Notes: generated by a model not told the origin, from the letters alone. Shown: positions 1 through 7,763, numbered from the stretch's first letter. The stretch: 27,162 nt of DNA from an uncultured Candidatus Saccharibacteria bacterium (GCA_938036625.1 CALHQH010000001.1:1-27162), one strand, 5' to 3'. Translations and numbers: made by a program.

Positions 1-300
<300 letters not shown>

Positions 301-501
301 CCCCATTGCCTTTTTATGTCCTTGTCTACGACGCTAATGCTTGCATTGGTAGCGTGGATGAGGTAGACTTAACTAGTGATTGGTGTATATCACCACTGTC
401 AATCGTTGACACGTACATTACCATACCGTGCAGATGGACATCGAAGCAGGGGTTTGGCCCACCGAGGAAATATATCGGAACCAAGCGTCTAAACCCCCAC
501 T
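301..501 (+). other. 23S-5S internal transcribed spacer
   Basis: About 200 bases between the 23S end and the 5S start. No tRNA-like sequence is visible (no GGTTCRA T-loop). Short inverted repeats, such as CTAATGC/GCATTGG around 331-350, probably form rRNA processing stems. This is longer than the few-dozen-base spacer common in compact operons. Confidence 0.7.
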
Positions 502-608
<107 letters not shown>

Positions 609-615
609 ATTATAT

Positions 616-642
616 AAAAGCCATCCGAATAGGGTGGCTTTT
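616..642 (+). terminator. Intrinsic terminator of the rRNA operon
   Basis: AAAAGCCATCC (616-626) pairs with GGGTGGCTTTT (632-642) across a 5-base loop, with one G-U pair. The run of T is inside the 3' arm and the A run is in the 5' arm, so it could work in both directions. Confidence 0.85.
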
Positions 643-904
643 ATCTTTGGAAATGATTTTTATCAATGACTTGATGCTTGCCAGTATGGTTTGCTGAAAT
701 GTGATACTAATATATTTCAGACGATACTTTGGCCGCGCATTGCTACTTTCATCAACATGCTGGTGTCTTTTGTCGGTGAGACGTAACAGAGGTTGAGAAG
801 TAACGGATTCGACAGTGGTCATAGGTGCGAAGTTTGCTACTTGCTTGCAAAATCCAGAGAGATTTATATGGAGCACCTAAGCAACAGAAACTAGGAGCAG
901 CAAC
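643..904 (+). other. Gene-free stretch with structured RNA potential
   Basis: No convincing gene is seen on either strand. A tmRNA-like word GGATTCGACAG is at 805-815, and AGGTGC (823-828) can pair with GCACCT (873-878) around a 44-base interior. A good ribosome binding site (AGGAG, 893-897) closes the stretch in front of the ATG at 905. It may be the 5' leader of the next gene or part of a small RNA. Confidence 0.35.
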
Positions 905-1088
905 ATGCTAGTCAGAAGCTCTTAGCGAATACAATGCGAAGTGTAACCCAGAATACTTGATGGAGCAAGCCAGTCAGAGCTATGAGAGCGGTAAGACAGA
1001 AGAAGCGGCACGAACGCTTGGTTACATTGGCTGGACGCTAGAAGGGCTTGAGGCACTGAAGTCGGCAGAAGAAGTCGAGCAAGAATAG
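905..1088 (+). pseudogene. Small gene with a one-base frame break near its start
   Basis: A textbook start, AGGAG (893-897), seven bases, then ATG at 905, opens a frame that stops after six codons (TAG 923-925). The +1 frame from about 912 to the TAG at 1086 is open for 58 codons and reads like a real small acidic protein (SEALSEYNAKC..., then TEEAARTLGYIGWTLEGLEAL, ending EEVEQE). The break is therefore within the first six codons. Explanations are a true frameshift mutation, a sequencing or assembly indel, a programmed +1 shift, or a start at the internal ATG 960, which has no ribosome binding site and gives 42 residues. The family is not recognised. A strong terminator follows at once, which supports a transcribed unit. 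Confidence 0.4.
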
Positions 1089-1112
1089 CGTTATTTTAAT
1101 TAAAATGAGCAC

Positions 1113-1147
1113 AAACCAGCTTATCACAGAGATGAGGCTGGTTTTTT
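1113..1147 (+). terminator. Intrinsic terminator after the small gene
   Basis: AAACCAGC (1113-1120) pairs with GCTGGTTT (1137-1144). The inner TTATC/GATGA extends the stem, and a run of six T closes it. Confidence 0.85.
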
Positions 1148-1223
1148 GCTGTATAAATTGCCAAAGTAGGTGCATTTTCTATAAAATTCAGAACGTTTTT
1201 CGTACAAATGTACCATTCTATTG

Positions 1224-1285
1224 TATAATCGCTAGAGAGGGGTGCTTACTCTGCGACTTGGCGTGGCTTGGGCGAGTGAAGCACC
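1224..1285 (+). promoter_or_regulatory. Promoter -10 box and hairpin leader of the gene at 1362
   Basis: A perfect TATAAT lies at 1224-1229 with no clear -35 box. The inferred transcript begins near 1236 and has a leader of about 125 bases. Within it GGTGCTTACTC (1241-1251) pairs with GAGTGAAGCACC (1274-1285) with one bulge, giving a stable 11-bp stem around a G-rich loop. Such a long structured leader is unusual here, where many genes have almost none, and could be regulatory. Confidence 0.5.
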
Positions 1286-1361
1286 GCCGCGGGTAGGTAA
1301 TTCGTATCTTGATAGCGATGCAGTGACGATGTGATAACCATAACCAAAAAGGAGTGTTCTT

Positions 1362-2072
1362 ATGACAGAGCAACGACCACCATCAATCAACTACCGCTAT
1401 GGTGAGCCACCAATTCATTCGGCGGGCGATCTATTGTATTACGACAAGGAGATCACTCGGCAGCTGAGAGTGTTTGCTGTGCCGGCTGGTAGTAACCCAT
1501 ATGGCCAAGAGGCGCTTGTTACTGGCCCAGATGGAATGCAAATTGATATAGAGCGAGAAGCCCGACTGTTGCCACAAGATGGCAGTGATGTGCTCTACAC
1601 GCTCTACGCACCGAAGGTTGGGGCGGCGCTGACGATTAGCCATGAGCGCGGTATTGGCTTGCTTTACCCCTGTACTTCAGATGAGAATGGCCAGCCAGTT
1701 GCTCAGAGGATGGTGAGCAATGCGATAAAAACCCATATAGTTGATATGACTCATCTGCCCGATGCACGGTTTATTACGCTTGGAGAGCCGTATATCTCTC
1801 TCCCAGACCCACAGCACCACCATGCTGCGCTGAGCATTGTGCCAGAGAAAGTAGGTGTCTTTGGTGTTGGTACGGAAGGAGGTGTTGGGAGTAAGATGGG
1901 TATGATTCAAGATGATGTGTCACCTGATGTGAAGAACGTCATGAATGCACTATACCCACAACTTGTAAAAGGGTATGAGGCCCTCCAGCAGCGCCATAGC
2001 GGCGAACGACCGCACCCTCGAAATGGTATTGGTCGTCGAGCAGTCCAAAGCGGCGGGTATAGTTGGTTCTAA
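1362..2072 (+). CDS. Unrecognised protein with a degenerate FHA-like segment
   Basis: A 236-residue soluble protein with no signal peptide or membrane segment. The start is well supported: AAAAAGGAGTG just upstream of ATG 1362. I cannot assign a family. Residues about 137-178 (RFITLGEP..ISLPDP..HHAALSI, then GVGTEGGVG) resemble the core of a forkhead-associated phosphopeptide domain (Gly, LPDP, S/H-x-x-H, Thr/Gly-Gly). The key Arg and Ser are not in place, so this is a weak structural guess. The C-terminal 30 residues are basic and rich in Gly and Arg, ending GGYSWF. It is monocistronic, between a promoter at 1224 and a terminator at 2107. Codon use resembles the neighbouring genes, which supports it being a real gene. 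Confidence 0.75.
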   Translation: MTEQRPPSINYRYGEPPIHSAGDLLYYDKEITRQLRVFAVPAGSNPYGQEALVTGPDGMQIDIEREARLLPQDGSDVLYTLYAPKVGAALTISHERGIGLLYPCTSDENGQPVAQRMVSNAIKTHIVDMTHLPDARFITLGEPYISLPDPQHHHAALSIVPEKVGVFGVGTEGGVGSKMGMIQDDVSPDVKNVMNALYPQLVKGYEALQQRHSGERPHPRNGIGRRAVQSGGYSWF

Positions 2073-2106
2073 ACCCCAACAAATAGCAAAGCGTTTTCAA
2101 TATCAA

Positions 2107-2137
2107 AAACAACCCTGTATGCGCAGGGTTGTTTTTT
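2107..2137 (+). terminator. Intrinsic terminator
   Basis: AACAACCCTG pairs with CAGGGTTGTT around TATGCG, followed by a run of T (2131-2137). The loop side matches the later terminators at 4387 and 11987. Confidence 0.9.
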
Positions 2138-2279
2138 CATTCTCGAATCTCGCAGCAAACGAGAATTGTTGTGGTGGACCTTGGTGGAAACGACCCAAAC
2201 CAAAGCTAATACTTAGTATATAGCATAGGCGTCTTAAATGCAATACCAATAATGCAATCTGAAAATGCTCATGTAAACG

Positions 2280-2340
2280 TTGACAAAACATATACAGTAT
2301 GCTATATTTAAATCATGATACATATCATATATGGTATGTA
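2280..2340 (+). promoter_or_regulatory. Strong sigma-70 promoter and leader hairpin of the KGG protein gene
   Basis: TTGACA (2280-2285), a 17-base spacer and TATATT (2303-2308) form a near-consensus promoter. The 90-base leader holds a hairpin at its start, TACATATC (2319-2326) with GGTATGTA (2333-2340). A second helix, GAGG...CCTC around TTGC...GCAA, spans about 2343-2378. AAGGAG at 2394-2399 is left free. The A/T-rich first hairpin could be temperature-sensitive, but that is speculation. Confidence 0.75.
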
Positions 2341-2405
2341 GCGAGGATTTGCTGGCCTATACTGGCAACGTACCTCTGGTAAATATATAAATAAGGAGTA
2401 ACCCT

Positions 2406-2648
2406 ATGGCGGGAACAAAAGCTGGCGGCCTGAAGGCTGCGCAAAAAAACATCTCTAAAGACCCTAACTTCTACGCCAAGATTGGTGCCAAGGGCGGCAA
2501 GAATGGCCGTACTGGCGGCTTTGCGGCCAATCCACAACTTGCTCGTGTGGCTGGCGCTAAGGGCGGCCGGATCTCTCGCCGCACCAAAAAGACCGACGAT
2601 ACTGCTGCTGCGGCTGCTCCACAAGCGGACGTTGCGCTTGCCGCCTAA
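2406..2648 (+). CDS. KGG-repeat stress protein (GsiB / con-10 like) with ALAA tail
   Basis: An 80-residue, Gly-, Lys- and Ala-rich hydrophilic protein. Residues about 3-55 carry KGG-type repeats (KAGGLKAAQKN, GAKGGKNGRTGG, GAKGGR). This is the signature of the stress-induced KGG family, which includes Bacillus GsiB and fungal con-10. These are disordered, hydrophilin-like proteins linked to desiccation and general stress, with no enzymatic role. A basic stretch (RRTKK) and an Ala-rich linker follow. The last six residues DVALAA match the LAA end of ssrA tags, and the same hexapeptide ends the unrelated protein at 11419-11958. The start ATG 2406 has AAGGAG at good distance, a strong promoter and its own terminator, so a single, probably highly expressed gene. 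Confidence 0.85.
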   Translation: MAGTKAGGLKAAQKNISKDPNFYAKIGAKGGKNGRTGGFAANPQLARVAGAKGGRISRRTKKTDDTAAAAAPQADVALAA

Positions 2649-2670
2649 AGGTAACGCAGGTATCGCTTAA

Positions 2671-2702
2671 AACACCTCCCACTGATCCGGGAGGTGTTTT
2701 TG
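2671..2702 (+). terminator. Intrinsic terminator
   Basis: AACACCTCCC (2671-2680) pairs perfectly with GGGAGGTGTT (2689-2698) around an 8-base loop, followed by T residues. It ends the KGG gene. Confidence 0.92.
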
Positions 2703-3023
2703 GAATATTGTGTTGGGGATTTGCGGCTTTTTTATGGTGGTTTTGCGCTGCTGCTATGGCTGTAGAGTGTGTTTGGTCATAATGAATTGACCCTTAAGCT
2801 TGGTGCGGTGGGTGTGAAAGGGTTAGCCTTGACACAGAGAAAGGGGCTAATGTGAAGATTGAGAGTGAAGGCTGGACGCCAAACGAGGTAGGCGGGTGTC
2901 ACTCTGTCTAGTCGCGCGTGAAAACCAGTTGCTACAGCGAGCTTTCAATGTAAGCATGAGAGATTTGTTTTTGGGAGACATTCTCTCGCATTGTGTGAGA
3001 ATTACTGCGACAATGAGCCCGAG
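2703..3023. other. Intergenic stretch, no gene seen
   Basis: About 320 bases between the KGG terminator and the 3' end of the minus-strand protease. No open frame looks coding. Several inverted repeats are present: GACCCTT (2789-2795) with AAGGGTT (2818-2824); TTAGCC (2823-2828) with GGCTAA (2845-2850), which overlaps the first; and ATTCTC/GAGAAT near 2980-3002. The last lies just beyond the protease stop and may help end that transcript, but it lacks a T run. Confidence 0.5.
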
Positions 3024-3539
3024 TTATATCATCGTGTCTTTTACAACATAACGCCGAAGTTGGCAGGTAGTGGCGCTGTTGGCGCGCCAGTGGGTGAAGC
3101 AGGCGAGGCAGGTGTATGTGCCGTCGCTGCGCTGCAGGCCAGTCGCGTTGCAGTGTGGGCAGCGCGAGCGGGCGTGGAGCCAGTCGCGATAGGTGTCGAG
3201 CGCAGATTCGATGAGGTCATCATCGACCGTCACTTGCCAGCCGGCTCCAACTCGGCAGCCGGCATTCCACGCTGCGCGCTCCATAGCAACAAGCTGCACA
3301 TCGCGCGCATAGCCGCAGTGCCCAAGGAGCGCATGGCCATACTCGTGGAGGAGGTAGGCAGTGGCCTGGGCATCGTGCGGATCATAATAAACCGTGCGGC
3401 TTGGGTAGTGCCAATGAAAATGGCTGCTTGAGCGAAAAGAAAGTGGCGCAAGGCCCGACGCATGGGCATGCTGAGTGAGGTAGGGGATGAGCTGATCGAG
3501 TGGCATACGTGGTAGCGATATAGACACGTTTATTGGCAT
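3024..3539 (-). CDS. HExxH zinc metalloprotease (ImmA/IrrE-like) with C-terminal zinc ribbon
   Basis: A soluble protein of 171 residues from the ATG at 3539. A TTG start at 3560 adds seven residues. Neither has a good ribosome binding site, so the start is uncertain. Residues 65-69 are HEYGH in the context LLHEYGHALLGH, the zincin active site with two His ligands and the catalytic Glu. Glu87 (in AMERAAW) is well placed as the third ligand, as in the ImmA/IrrE family. Residues 127-147 form CPHC-x13-CLAC, a four-cysteine zinc ribbon not typical of ImmA. ImmA/IrrE proteases cleave repressors in response to phage or DNA damage, but no repressor gene is adjacent here and the target is unknown. It stands alone on the minus strand between two plus-strand genes. 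Confidence 0.75.
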   Translation of the reverse strand: MPINVSISLPRMPLDQLIPYLTQHAHASGLAPLSFRSSSHFHWHYPSRTVYYDPHDAQATAYLLHEYGHALLGHCGYARDVQLVAMERAAWNAGCRVGAGWQVTVDDDLIESALDTYRDWLHARSRCPHCNATGLQRSDGTYTCLACFTHWRANSATTCQLRRYVVKDTMI

Positions 3540-3747
3540 GCGAACCAGCGAGCGAAACAATGATTACTTCGCATAATTTGACAGAGGTAGAGATTATGAT
3601 TTGTTCGTATATTGTACGTGCCATGATTAGTGTAGCACAGCGCGCTCGCGATGCCTAGTAGGCTGTGCGAAGTATCGATGCGTGGTGGGCTTTGAGAAGG
3701 GTGGAGCGAGAGGCACGGCGTAATGGGTGATTTGTATAGCTCGTGCG

Positions 3748-3776
3748 TTGCGTTTTGCGATCGATTACGGTATAAT
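3748..3776 (+). promoter_or_regulatory. Promoter of the LPQTG protein gene
   Basis: TTGCGT (3748-3753), a 17-base spacer and a perfect TATAAT (3771-3776). The inferred mRNA start is near 3783, leaving a leader of about 24 bases with AAGG before ATG 3807. Confidence 0.75.
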
Positions 3777-3806
3777 AAAAAGAGTAACGTAAACGAAGGT
3801 TTGGCA

Positions 3807-4346
3807 ATGAAGCAGCAAGGATCAATTATCGGATACGTCGTCGTCGGGACAGTGCTAACGCTCGCACTGGTTGGCGGGGTCTTAATCGTCAAGAATAGCC
3901 ACAACAGCAGCGCCCGGCAAGTGGCAAGCACTACCACCACTGACGCTAAGAAAAAGGAATCAACCCAGAGCAATAAGAGCGCTAACGACAAGCTAGTCGA
4001 TAGCCTTAACAGCAAATCAACAGAGGCCAGCAAGAGCAAAGAGACGAAAGAAACTCAGTCGCAAGATAAGAAAAATACTACATCAACTGCAACGAATGGC
4101 GCAACTAGCGGCTCATCAAGCACCACTACGCAAAGCCAAAGCCAATCTACTCAATCTCAAACCTCAAGCACGCCTGCCGCAACGCCTTCGACTAGCTCCA
4201 GCACTCCTTCGCAAACTCAATCTACCCAGCAAGTGAGCGCCTTGCCGCAAACTGGCCCAGCCGAGAGTCTGGCAGCCGTTGTGGCGGTAAGCAGCCTGGC
4301 TGGCGTGGCGCTAGCCTACCGCAAGTCGCGCACACCCGCGCTGTAA
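3807..4346 (+). CDS. Ser/Thr-rich surface protein with N-terminal membrane segment and LPQTG sorting signal
   Basis: A 179-residue protein. Residues 7-28 are one hydrophobic segment (signal peptide or membrane anchor). Residues 35-143 are a low-complexity linker of Ser, Thr, Gln, Lys and Asn. Residues 146-150 are LPQTG, followed by a hydrophobic stretch (about 154-170) and the basic end YRKSR. That tripartite C-terminus is the classic sortase signal: sortase cleaves between Thr and Gly and links the protein to the cell envelope. No globular domain is present, so it looks like a stalk, spacer or glycosylation substrate. No sortase gene lies in the window. The start was chosen at ATG 3807 because the -10 box is at 3771; upstream in-frame starts would lie within or before the promoter. 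A hairpin follows at 4387. Confidence 0.82.
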   Translation: MKQQGSIIGYVVVGTVLTLALVGGVLIVKNSHNSSARQVASTTTTDAKKKESTQSNKSANDKLVDSLNSKSTEASKSKETKETQSQDKKNTTSTATNGATSGSSSTTTQSQSQSTQSQTSSTPAATPSTSSSTPSQTQSTQQVSALPQTGPAESLAAVVAVSSLAGVALAYRKSRTPAL

Positions 4347-4639
4347 AGTATACAATATATTCATTGTTTCATTGACAACGCTATGCCTACCCCTGTGCGA
4401 TGCAGGGGTAGTTGCTTTGTGGAGCAATATATGTGTTGTGATTATAGCATCGTTGTGTATATGACGGTGTAATAGTTTTGAGTACCATCTCACAAGAAAA
4501 TATCTGAAGGTTAGCGATTGTGAGAGCGAGTAGGCTTTGTGATTCATCGGGCCAGAACATTTTTAGAGTGATGGGTTGGCTGTGCCAATTATCCGCTTAA
4601 GCCAACTATTCATAGAGATGAGACCTAAATGTATGGGTT
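4347..4639. other. Intergenic region upstream of rpsA, with terminator hairpin
   Basis: No gene is seen. CTACCCCTG (4387-4395) pairs with CAGGGGTAG (4403-4411), a likely terminator for the LPQTG gene with only a weak T run. A second inverted repeat, GTTGGCT/AGCCAAC, lies around 4573-4604. The rest is AT-rich with no recognisable RNA gene. Confidence 0.5.
4387..4411 (+). terminator. Probable terminator of the LPQTG gene
   Basis: A perfect 9-bp stem CTACCCCTG/CAGGGGTAG with loop TGCGATG, followed by TTGCTTTG. It has almost the same core as the hairpin at 11987-12006. Confidence 0.65.
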
Positions 4640-4668
4640 TTGACGCTCGCAGCGACTTTGTGTATAAT
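4640..4668 (+). promoter_or_regulatory. Promoter of rpsA-infB
   Basis: TTGACG (4640-4645), a 17-base spacer and TATAAT (4663-4668). It is close to consensus, as expected for ribosomal genes. The inferred leader is about 67 bases. Confidence 0.85.
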
Positions 4669-4720
4669 ACAGAGGACTGGTGCGCCGCTCGGCCGGCGTG
4701 TCTCATAATATAATTAATAA

Positions 4721-4741
4721 GAGGAGTCTGTACCAAGACTT
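4721..4741 (+). promoter_or_regulatory. Ribosome binding site separated from the rpsA start by a small hairpin
   Basis: GAGGAG (4721-4726) is 15 bases before ATG 4742, longer than the usual 5-9. AGTCT (4725-4729) pairs with AGACT (4736-4740) around GTACCA. Folding would shorten the gap or mask the end of the binding site. This could be a control point, since S1 synthesis is autoregulated at translation in other bacteria. Confidence 0.4.
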
Positions 4742-5806
4742 ATGGCAACACAAGCCTTAACAATGGATGATTTGCTCGCTGGCGACGGCGTCAAGCAACT
4801 AGTAACCGGCGAGGTCGTAACTGGCCGCGTATTATCGGTGCGCAAACGAGATGTATTAATAGATCTAGGCCCGCAAGGGGTTGGCTATGTGCCACGGCGC
4901 GAGATTGGCCCGGCTAAGACGCTAGCGGTTGGTGATGAAGTAACAGCCAGTGTGGTAGATAGCGAGCTCGAGAATGGCTATAGCCTATTGAGCCTACGCA
5001 AAGCAGCCAAGGACCGCGGCTGGGAAGAAGCAATGGCCAAGCTGGATGCTGGCGAGATCATCGAGGTAGCGCCATACGACGCTAACCGCGGTGGTATGCT
5101 GGTTGAGTACGAAGGCGTGCGAGGCTTTTTGCCAGTGTCTCAACTGTCGGCCGAGCACTACCCACGGGTGGGCGGTGCCGATAAGGATGAGATCTTGGCA
5201 CGGCTCAACACCCTGGTGGGCCAGACGCTCAAGGTGCGCATCCTCGACTGCGACCGCAAGGCCAACAAGCTGATCTTTAGCGAAAAAGAAGCCATCAAGG
5301 ATGGCCTAGCTGCTCACTTTGAGAAGCTCAAGGTTGGCGACACCGTCAAGGGTGTGGTGACTGGTGTGGTGGACTTTGGTGTCTTCGTGAATGTCGAAGG
5401 GATCGAGGGGCTCATCCACATCTCAGAGATTAGCTGGGAGCGCGTCAACAACCCAGCCGACTATGTGAAGGTCGGCCAGAGCGTTGAGGCGAAGATCATC
5501 AGCATCGACAAAGATCGCCTGAGCCTGAGTATGAAGCAGCTCACCAAGGATCCATGGCTTGATGAGGTGGATCAATTCACCAAGGGCCAGACCATCGAGG
5601 GTACAGTCACGCGCATTACCCCATATGGTGCCTTTGTCCAGATTAGCCCAGCGGTCGAAGCGCTGGTGCACGTGAGCGAGCTGGGCAGCGGCGGTGCCGA
5701 CCCAGAGAAGGTCTTTACTCTCAATGAGCGCAAGAGCTTTGTCATTCTCGACATCGACAAAGATGCGCATAAAGTGAGCCTGAGCCTCGCCGACAAGAAA
5801 AAATAA
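4742..5806 (+). CDS. rpsA: Ribosomal protein S1 (four S1 domains)
   Basis: A 354-residue protein with four OB-fold S1 RNA-binding domains at about residues 22-86, 104-180, 197-265 and 281-350. Domains 3 and 4 carry the best motifs (GVVTGVVDFGVFVNVEGIEGLIHISEISW; the GTVTRITPYGAFVQI repeat). Protein S1 binds mRNA 5' regions and brings them to the 30S subunit. E. coli S1 has six domains; four-domain forms are usual in Gram-positive and CPR bacteria. The divergent domains 1 and 2 probably carry the ribosome contact, as in other S1 proteins. The gene is first in a two-gene unit with infB 52 bases downstream. The start is ATG 4742; ATG 4766 (MDDLL) is a possible alternative. Confidence 0.93.
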   Translation: MATQALTMDDLLAGDGVKQLVTGEVVTGRVLSVRKRDVLIDLGPQGVGYVPRREIGPAKTLAVGDEVTASVVDSELENGYSLLSLRKAAKDRGWEEAMAKLDAGEIIEVAPYDANRGGMLVEYEGVRGFLPVSQLSAEHYPRVGGADKDEILARLNTLVGQTLKVRILDCDRKANKLIFSEKEAIKDGLAAHFEKLKVGDTVKGVVTGVVDFGVFVNVEGIEGLIHISEISWERVNNPADYVKVGQSVEAKIISIDKDRLSLSMKQLTKDPWLDEVDQFTKGQTIEGTVTRITPYGAFVQISPAVEALVHVSELGSGGADPEKVFTLNERKSFVILDIDKDAHKVSLSLADKKK

Positions 5807-5858
5807 CCAGTAAATTACAAAAGATGACCGGCTGTGGCCGGCAGAAAGGAGTGTGTAT

Positions 5859-7634
5859 ATGAGTCAGTCTGAAAAAGTGTTGGTCATTGCCGATTCGATC
5901 ACTGTTGGTGAGCTGGCCCAAACCCTGAATCTGCCGGTCACAAAGCTGATTGGCGAGCTCTTCAAGAATGGCTTTACCGTAACGATCAATCAGCGGATTG
6001 ATTTTGAGATTGCTGAGATTATCGTGGAGGAGCTGGGCCTGGCAGTGACGCTGCAGCGCAAAGCCGCCGAGCAGCATACTGTGCAGCACCTGCATAAACC
6101 GTCGAGCAATGCTGTACCGCGCCCGCCAATTGTGGCGGTGATGGGGCATGTCGACCACGGCAAGACAACGCTGCTCGACACCATCCTCAAGATGAAGACA
6201 GTTGCTGGCGAGGCTGGTGGCATTACCCAGCACATCAGTGCCTATCAAGCCCAAAAGGGTGGCCGCACGATGACGTTACTCGACACCCCTGGTCACGAGG
6301 CCTTTGCGGCGCTACGCCAGCACGGTGCAGCACTGACCGATGTGGTGGTGATTGTTGTGGCAGCCGATGATGGTGTTAAGCCACAGACGGTAGAGGCAAT
6401 CCGCTTTGCACGCGATGCTAATGCCAAGATCATCGTTGCTATCAACAAGATTGACAAAGACACGGCCAATCCTGATATGGTTAAAGCTCAGCTTGCTAGT
6501 GAGCATCACCTCAACCCTGAGGAGTGGGGTGGCGATACCATTATGGTACCAATTAGCGCTAAGACTGGCCAGAATATTGATAAGTTGCTCGATACCATCC
6601 TGCTTGTGGCCGACATGGAAGAGCTCCGTGCCGATACGGACGTGCCGGCTGAGGGGCTCGTTATTGAGGCGCATATGGAGAAGGGTCGTGGCTCGGTAGT
6701 GAACTTGCTCATCGAGCAGGGCCGCTTGGCGCCAGGGCATTTCCTCGTGGCAGGGCAGGCCTATGGCAAGGTGCGTACTTTGCTCGATTACACTGGCGCG
6801 GCCATCAAGGCAGCCACGCCCGCTACGCCAGTGACGGTGACGGGCTTTAAAGAATTACCACAGTTTGGTGATATCTTCACAGTGGTCAAAAATGAGAAAG
6901 AAGCTCGCCTGGCGGTGCAAAAGGCCAAGCTCGACCAAGCGCGCAATGCCGCTACCACCAATGTGACTGGTGCCGACCTGCTCAAGCTGATGACGCAGAA
7001 GCACGACGCTCAGGAATTCGACGTCATCGTCAAGGCCGATGTACAGGGGTCACTTACCTCGGTGATGGATAGCTTGCGCCTGGTGGAGACGGGCGGGGCG
7101 ATCACGCTGCGGATCATTGGCCATGGCGTGGGCAATATTACCGAGAATGATGTGCGCCTGGCTGGTAGTAGTAATGCAATTATATACGGCTTTAACGTCG
7201 ACTTGCCACCAGCTGTCAAGCGCCTGGCAATGCGCGACAAAGTGACGGTGCGCCGCTACCAAGTGATCTACGAGCTGCTCGACGATGCACGCAGCAGCAT
7301 GGAAGCACTGCTTGCACCAGAGGTAGTGGAGACGGAGATTGGCCAGCTAGAGATTAAGGGCGTCTTCCGGACGATGCGCGATGCGGTTATCGCCGGCGGG
7401 CAAGTGACAAAGGGCAAGGTGACGGCAGGGCTGCTCGCTCGTGTGATGCGCGGCGAGGAGCAAATCGCCGAAGTCACCGTGGCCAGCGTGCAGCGCCAGC
7501 AGCAAGAAGCCAAGGAAGTCTTTGAGGGTGAGCTCTGCGGTCTCAACCTCACGACCAGCAAGAAGCTCCAGCTCGAGATTGGCGACACCCTCGAGTTCTT
7601 CACCCGCGAGCTGGTGAAGCGTACGCTGCGGTAA
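5859..7634 (+). CDS. infB: Translation initiation factor IF-2
   Basis: A 591-residue GTPase that places initiator tRNA on the 30S subunit and promotes subunit joining. A short N-terminal IF2_N module (residues 7-60) is followed at once by the G domain: GHVDHGKT 96-103 (G1), DTPGHEAF 142-149 (G3), NKID 196-199 (G4) and PISAK near 235 (G5). Domains II, III and the C-terminal tRNA-binding domain C2 complete it, ending ELVKRTLR. The long, variable N-terminal region of most IF-2 proteins (700-900 residues in all) is missing. The start ATG 5859 has AAGGAG (5846-5851) at 7 bases. An upstream in-frame GTG at 5853 is too close to that site. Its position next to rpsA differs from the common nusA-infB-rbfA order. 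Confidence 0.97.
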   Translation: MSQSEKVLVIADSITVGELAQTLNLPVTKLIGELFKNGFTVTINQRIDFEIAEIIVEELGLAVTLQRKAAEQHTVQHLHKPSSNAVPRPPIVAVMGHVDHGKTTLLDTILKMKTVAGEAGGITQHISAYQAQKGGRTMTLLDTPGHEAFAALRQHGAALTDVVVIVVAADDGVKPQTVEAIRFARDANAKIIVAINKIDKDTANPDMVKAQLASEHHLNPEEWGGDTIMVPISAKTGQNIDKLLDTILLVADMEELRADTDVPAEGLVIEAHMEKGRGSVVNLLIEQGRLAPGHFLVAGQAYGKVRTLLDYTGAAIKAATPATPVTVTGFKELPQFGDIFTVVKNEKEARLAVQKAKLDQARNAATTNVTGADLLKLMTQKHDAQEFDVIVKADVQGSLTSVMDSLRLVETGGAITLRIIGHGVGNITENDVRLAGSSNAIIYGFNVDLPPAVKRLAMRDKVTVRRYQVIYELLDDARSSMEALLAPEVVETEIGQLEIKGVFRTMRDAVIAGGQVTKGKVTAGLLARVMRGEEQIAEVTVASVQRQQQEAKEVFEGELCGLNLTTSKKLQLEIGDTLEFFTRELVKRTLR

Positions 7635-7714
7635 TAGGTTTGGCGGTGCTTTGTCCTGTAGAATCTTAGTATATTTATATTGAGTGGTAACTCTGTTTTT
7701 GCTAATGGTGTATA

Positions 7715-7742
7715 AAACTCGCTGTGGTAATGGCGAGTTTTT
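7715..7742 (+). terminator. Intrinsic terminator of rpsA-infB
   Basis: AAACTCGC (7715-7722) pairs with GCGAGTTT (7733-7740) and is followed by more T. The stem is nearly the same as that after ychF at 23890. Confidence 0.9.
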
Positions 7743-7763
7743 GAGATTGGAGTATCTCCCTCA

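Noticed and set aside
610..876. Minus-strand 88-codon frame
   Set aside because: It runs into the 5S terminator stem, has no ribosome binding site and opposes the structured leader of the 905 gene.
793..1088. tmRNA gene starting near GGATTCGAC (805-813)
   Set aside because: No 3' half is visible: no GGTTCRA T-loop, no acceptor stem partner and no CCA within 400 bases, and no permuted arrangement upstream. Kept only as a finding.
3382..3624. Minus-strand frame beginning MARTIYEQ
   Set aside because: It overlaps the zinc protease in another frame and loses protein-like composition after about 30 codons.
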